DNA from: Methylobacterium sp.
GTDB lineage: Bacteria > Pseudomonadota > Alphaproteobacteria > Rhizobiales > Beijerinckiaceae
DNA: 40,696 bases
Direction: 5' to 3'
Assembly (NCBI RefSeq): GCF_019750675.1
Contig: NZ_JAIEOF010000063.1
Location: 1 to 40,696 of the forward strand
The translations under genes were made by a program, and so were the position numbers. Position 1 is the stretch's first letter. The number at the start of each line of letters is the position of its first letter. Below, piece by piece: positions 37,645-40,696 of this stretch. A model generated the notes under the pieces. The model worked only from the letters and a program-made list of their open reading frames with translations, ran no database searches and was not told the origin of the DNA.

Positions 37645-39180
37645 TCAGGCGCGCCGCAGGCGGATGCCGAGCAGGCGCAGCGTCGCCAACAACAGGCCCG
37701 CATAGACCAGCGTTCCGGCGAGCCCGAGGACGCCGAGCACCGCGATCTCGCGCAAGCGCGGCAGGGCCGGCACCACGGCCTCGGCCACGGGCAGCCCGTA
37801 GAGGGCGGTGGCCGCGAGCGCCGCGCAGGCCACCACCACTCCCACGACGGTGACGCCGAGGGTCCGGCCCGGCGCCATCCAGCCGCGCCGCCAGGCCAGC
37901 GCCACCAGGAGGCCGAGATTGATCCACTGCCCGATGGCGGTGGCGAGCGCGAGGCCGGTGACGCCGTAGGGTCCGGTCAGCACCACCTTCAGGGCGACGT
38001 TCACGGCGATGGCGGTCAGTGAGGCGATGAGCGGGGTCATCGTGTCCTGGCGGGCGTAGAAGCTCGCCAGCGCGCTGCGCAGGAGCACCACGGCGGGCAG
38101 CGCCAGCCCGTAGGCGGCGAGCACCGAGGCCGCGCGGGCGGCGTCCTCCGCCCCGAAGGCGCCGCGCTGGAACAGGGCCGCCATGATCAGGCCCGGCAGG
38201 GTGAGAAAGGCCACCGTGAAGGGCGCCGCGAGGGCGAGGGAGAAGCCCGCCGCCCGGTTCTGGGCCGCATGCGCCCCGGCGACGTCGTCGCCCGCGATGC
38301 GCCGGCTCATCTCGGGCAGCAGCACCGTGCCGGCCGCGATGGCGATGACCCCGAAGGGCAGCTGGTAGAGCCGGTCGGCGTACCACAGGGCCGAGATCGC
38401 CCCGGTGGGCAGCAGGCTCGCCAGGATGGTGTCGGCGAAGGCGGAGATCTGGAAGCCGGCCGAGCCGATCACCGCCGGTCCCAGCACCGTGAAGAAGCGC
38501 CGCATCGCCGGATCACTGAGCGTCGGCGCGGCCAGCCGCGGCGCGATGCCGGTGCGCCGGCAATCCCACCAGACCAGGGCGAATTGCAGGACGCCCGAGA
38601 CCGAGACGCCCCAGGCGGCGGCGTAGGCGGCGTTCGGGAAGAACGCGGAGAGACCGAGGGCCGCCAGCATCGACAGGTTGAGGAGCACGGGGGCGCCGGC
38701 CGCCACCGCGAAGCGCCGGTGGGCGTTGAGGAGGCCGGAGTACAGGGTCACCAGGGTGATGAAGAGGAGGTACGGGAACGTGATCCGGGTCAGCGAGACC
38801 GCCAGGGCGAAGCGCTCCGGGTCCTCGGAAAAGCCAGGGGCCAGGGCCCGCACCACCCAGGGCATCGCCGCCAGCGCGAGCGCCAGGACGCCGATCTGAA
38901 CGAGGAGCATGAGGGTGAAGATGCGGTCCGCGAAGGCCCGGGCCGCGCCGGCTTCCGCGCGGTCCAGCTCCGCGAGGCCCGCGTAGCTCGGCACGAAGGC
39001 GGTGTTGAAGGCGCCCTCGCCGAAGATCGCCCGGAAATGGTTCGGCAGGCGGAAGGCCACCACGAAGGCGTCGGCCACCGGCCCGGCGCCCAGGATCGCG
39101 GCCATCGCCACGTCGCGGGCAAAGCCGGTGACGCGGGAGACCAGCGTCCAGCCGCCGACGGAGAGGATGCTGCGAATCAT
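37645..39180 (-). CDS. murJ: Lipid II flippase MurJ (MviN)
   Basis: MIRSILSVGGWTLVSRVTGFARDVAMAAILGAGPVADAFVVAFRLPNHFRAIFGEGAFNTAFVP; many TMs; 511 aa. Confidence 0.95.
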   Translation of the reverse strand: MIRSILSVGGWTLVSRVTGFARDVAMAAILGAGPVADAFVVAFRLPNHFRAIFGEGAFNTAFVPSYAGLAELDRAEAGAARAFADRIFTLMLLVQIGVLALALAAMPWVVRALAPGFSEDPERFALAVSLTRITFPYLLFITLVTLYSGLLNAHRRFAVAAGAPVLLNLSMLAALGLSAFFPNAAYAAAWGVSVSGVLQFALVWWDCRRTGIAPRLAAPTLSDPAMRRFFTVLGPAVIGSAGFQISAFADTILASLLPTGAISALWYADRLYQLPFGVIAIAAGTVLLPEMSRRIAGDDVAGAHAAQNRAAGFSLALAAPFTVAFLTLPGLIMAALFQRGAFGAEDAARAASVLAAYGLALPAVVLLRSALASFYARQDTMTPLIASLTAIAVNVALKVVLTGPYGVTGLALATAIGQWINLGLLVALAWRRGWMAPGRTLGVTVVGVVVACAALAATALYGLPVAEAVVPALPRLREIAVLGVLGLAGTLVYAGLLLATLRLLGIRLRRA

Positions 39181-39206
39181 GGGGCTCGCTCGAGGGACGT
39201 CGCGAT

Positions 39207-39230
39207 CCCTCCCCCCTCTGCGGGGAAGGG
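39207..39230. repeat. Imperfect GC-rich palindrome related to the 17505 and 4741 elements
   Basis: CCCTCCCCCCTCTGCGGGGAAGGG upstream of murJ. Confidence 0.55.
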
Positions 39231-39307
39231 TGCCTGCGGGGCAGGCGGGAGGGACTCGTGCGCCTGCGATCCGGGTGACGAACAGGCTTGGGACCGGACA
39301 CGGCAAC

Positions 39308-39331
39308 GCCGCGAGCCGGGTGACTCGCGGC
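39308..39331 (-). terminator. Candidate sodB terminator hairpin
   Basis: Perfect 8-bp stem GCCGCGAG-CCGGGTGA-CTCGCGGC about 22 bp downstream of the sodB stop; no U-tract. Confidence 0.45.
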
Positions 39332-39353
39332 GCGGCTCGACGGGCGGGAGACC

Positions 39354-39953
39354 TTACTTGGTGGCTTCGCCGTACATGGCCTCGACGTGCTCCCAGTTCA
39401 CCAGGTTCTCGATGAACGCCTTGAGGTAGTCGGGCCGACGGTTGCGGTAGTCGATGTAGTAGGAGTGCTCCCAGACGTCGACGCCGAGGATCGGCTTGGC
39501 GCCGTGCACCAGGGGGTTCTCGCCGTTCGGGGTCTTCATGATGGCGAGCTTGCCGTCCTTGACCGCGAGCCAGGCCCACCCGGAGCCGAACTGGCCGATA
39601 CCGGCCTGGATGAAGTCGGCCTTGAACTTCTCGAAGCCGCCGAGATCCTCGTCGATCTTCTTGGCGAGCGCGCCCGGGGCGGCGCCGCCGCCGTTGGGCT
39701 TCATCCACTGCCAGAAATGGATGTGGTTGTAGTGCTGGCCGGCATTGTTGAAGAGCGGCTGGTTGTTGCCGTAGGCCGAGGTCAGGACCTCCTCGACGCT
39801 CTTGCCCTCGAGCCCCGTGCCCTCGAGCAGCTTGTTGCCCGTGTCCACATAGGCCTTGTGGTGCTTGTCGTGGTGAAACTCGAGGGTTTCCTTCGACATG
39901 TAGGGGCCGAGCGCATCGTAGGCGTAGGGCAGTTCGGGCAGGGTGAAGGTCAT
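39354..39953 (-). CDS. sodB: Superoxide dismutase (Fe/Mn)
   Basis: MTFTLPELPYAYDALGPYMSKETLEFHHDKHHKAYVD; metal-ligand signature DVWEHSYY. Confidence 0.96.
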   Translation of the reverse strand: MTFTLPELPYAYDALGPYMSKETLEFHHDKHHKAYVDTGNKLLEGTGLEGKSVEEVLTSAYGNNQPLFNNAGQHYNHIHFWQWMKPNGGGAAPGALAKKIDEDLGGFEKFKADFIQAGIGQFGSGWAWLAVKDGKLAIMKTPNGENPLVHGAKPILGVDVWEHSYYIDYRNRRPDYLKAFIENLVNWEHVEAMYGEATK

Positions 39954-40161
39954 GGGCAACTCTCCGTCTCGTGAGACATCGGCGCAACGGCGGGCACCGC
40001 CGCCGCACCAACGCGCCGATACCTAAGTCGATGCCCCGGCGAAGTCGATGCCCCGGGCCGGTCGATGCCCGCGCGGCGGCGGCATCGGATTTTGCAAATG
40101 CCCGCCAGACCTTTAGTGTGCGCGCCGCACCCGTCAGGTGCAGGCGTTTGTCGAGAAGTCC

Positions 40162-40696
40162 ATGAGCATCGCGCTGTTCGCGCTGGCCGCCGTCATGATC
40201 GTCGGGGGCATCGTATCGGTCATCCAGGGCTTCCCCTTCGTACGGCTCGAAAGCGGGCTCGCCATGACCATCGCGGGCGCGACGACGGCCTCGGCGGGCG
40301 CCGTGGTCCTCGGGCTCGCCGTGATCGCCCGCCGCCTCGGCACCCTCGCGCAGGCTCTGCGCGCGGCGCCGAGCGCCGAGGCCCTGCCCGTCGAGACCTC
40401 CGAATCCGAGCTGCCGGCCTCCCTGCGCCAGCGCCCGAGCCTCGCAGCCACGGCCGCCGGCCTCGGCGCCCTCGGCGGCGCGGGTCTCGGGGCCGCCGCC
40501 CTGCGCCCCGGCCGGGAGCCGACCTTCTTCGATCCGGCGCCCCCGCCGCCCGCTCCCGAGGCGACGGCCTCCGTCGAGCCTCTGCTGCCGAACCTGCTGC
40601 CCGAGGAGGACGCCTCGGCCCGGCCGCCCGAACCCGATCGCGAAGCGCTCCATCTCGAAGAACTCCATCCCGAAGAACTCCATCCCGAAGAGCCCT
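40162..40696 (+). CDS. Membrane-anchored low-complexity protein, truncated by window end
   Basis: ATG at 40162, MSIALFALAAVMIVGGIVSVIQGFPFVRLESGLAMTIAGATTASAGAVVLGLAVIARRL...; two TMs, then a Pro/Glu-rich region. Open to the window edge, so absent from the ORF track. Confidence 0.65.
   Translation, partial: MSIALFALAAVMIVGGIVSVIQGFPFVRLESGLAMTIAGATTASAGAVVLGLAVIARRLGTLAQALRAAPSAEALPVETSESELPASLRQRPSLAATAAGLGALGGAGLGAAALRPGREPTFFDPAPPPPAPEATASVEPLLPNLLPEEDASARPPEPDREALHLEELHPEELHPEEP
40648..40692 (+). repeat. 15-bp tandem repeat, at least 3 copies (CTCCATCYCGAAGAR)
   Basis: Encodes LHLEE-LHPEE-LHPEE; may continue past the window edge. Confidence 0.9.

Noticed and set aside
39181-40683. Apparent 1012-aa fusion of MurJ with an N-terminal extension
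   Set aside because: Extension is antisense/out-of-frame over sodB and the next plus-strand gene; MurJ starts normally at MIRSILSVGG (39180).

Overview
GC-rich 40.7-kb chromosomal window, probably from a Methylobacterium-like Hyphomicrobiales bacterium (taxonomy inferred from gene content and composition, not tested). It encodes about 41 plausible genes. I saw no rRNA, CRISPR array, transposase or phage module. From left to right: (i) a putative catabolic/uptake locus (SDR, lambda-crystallin-type 3-hydroxyacyl-CoA dehydrogenase, NitT/TauT-type ABC transporter, MhpD-like hydratase, DapA-like lyase, D-2-hydroxyacid dehydrogenase); (ii) phosphoglucomutase; (iii) a DUF2252 protein followed by a divergent Mfd-like helicase; (iv) an oxalate-decarboxylase-type bicupin; (v) an alkanesulfonate (ssu) cluster with two SsuA paralogs; (vi) an HD-GYP protein; (vii) housekeeping and envelope genes (mepA, tenA, HAD phosphatase, orphan OpuCA-type ATPase, IalB-like protein, argH, tlpA, MCP, L-2-haloacid dehalogenase, murJ, sodB). 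The observations most worth follow-up are: a 77-nt tRNA-like cloverleaf with no canonical anticodon loop in an AT-rich intergenic island (9668-9744); the Mfd-like protein with a diverged RNA-polymerase-interaction motif and a Lys/Ala/Pro-rich tail; a 51-bp exact match between two otherwise divergent ssuA paralogs; an altered SEDST lid in the oxalate-decarboxylase-like cupin; and the uncharacterised catabolic locus at the left end. None of these is demonstrated to be a new system.
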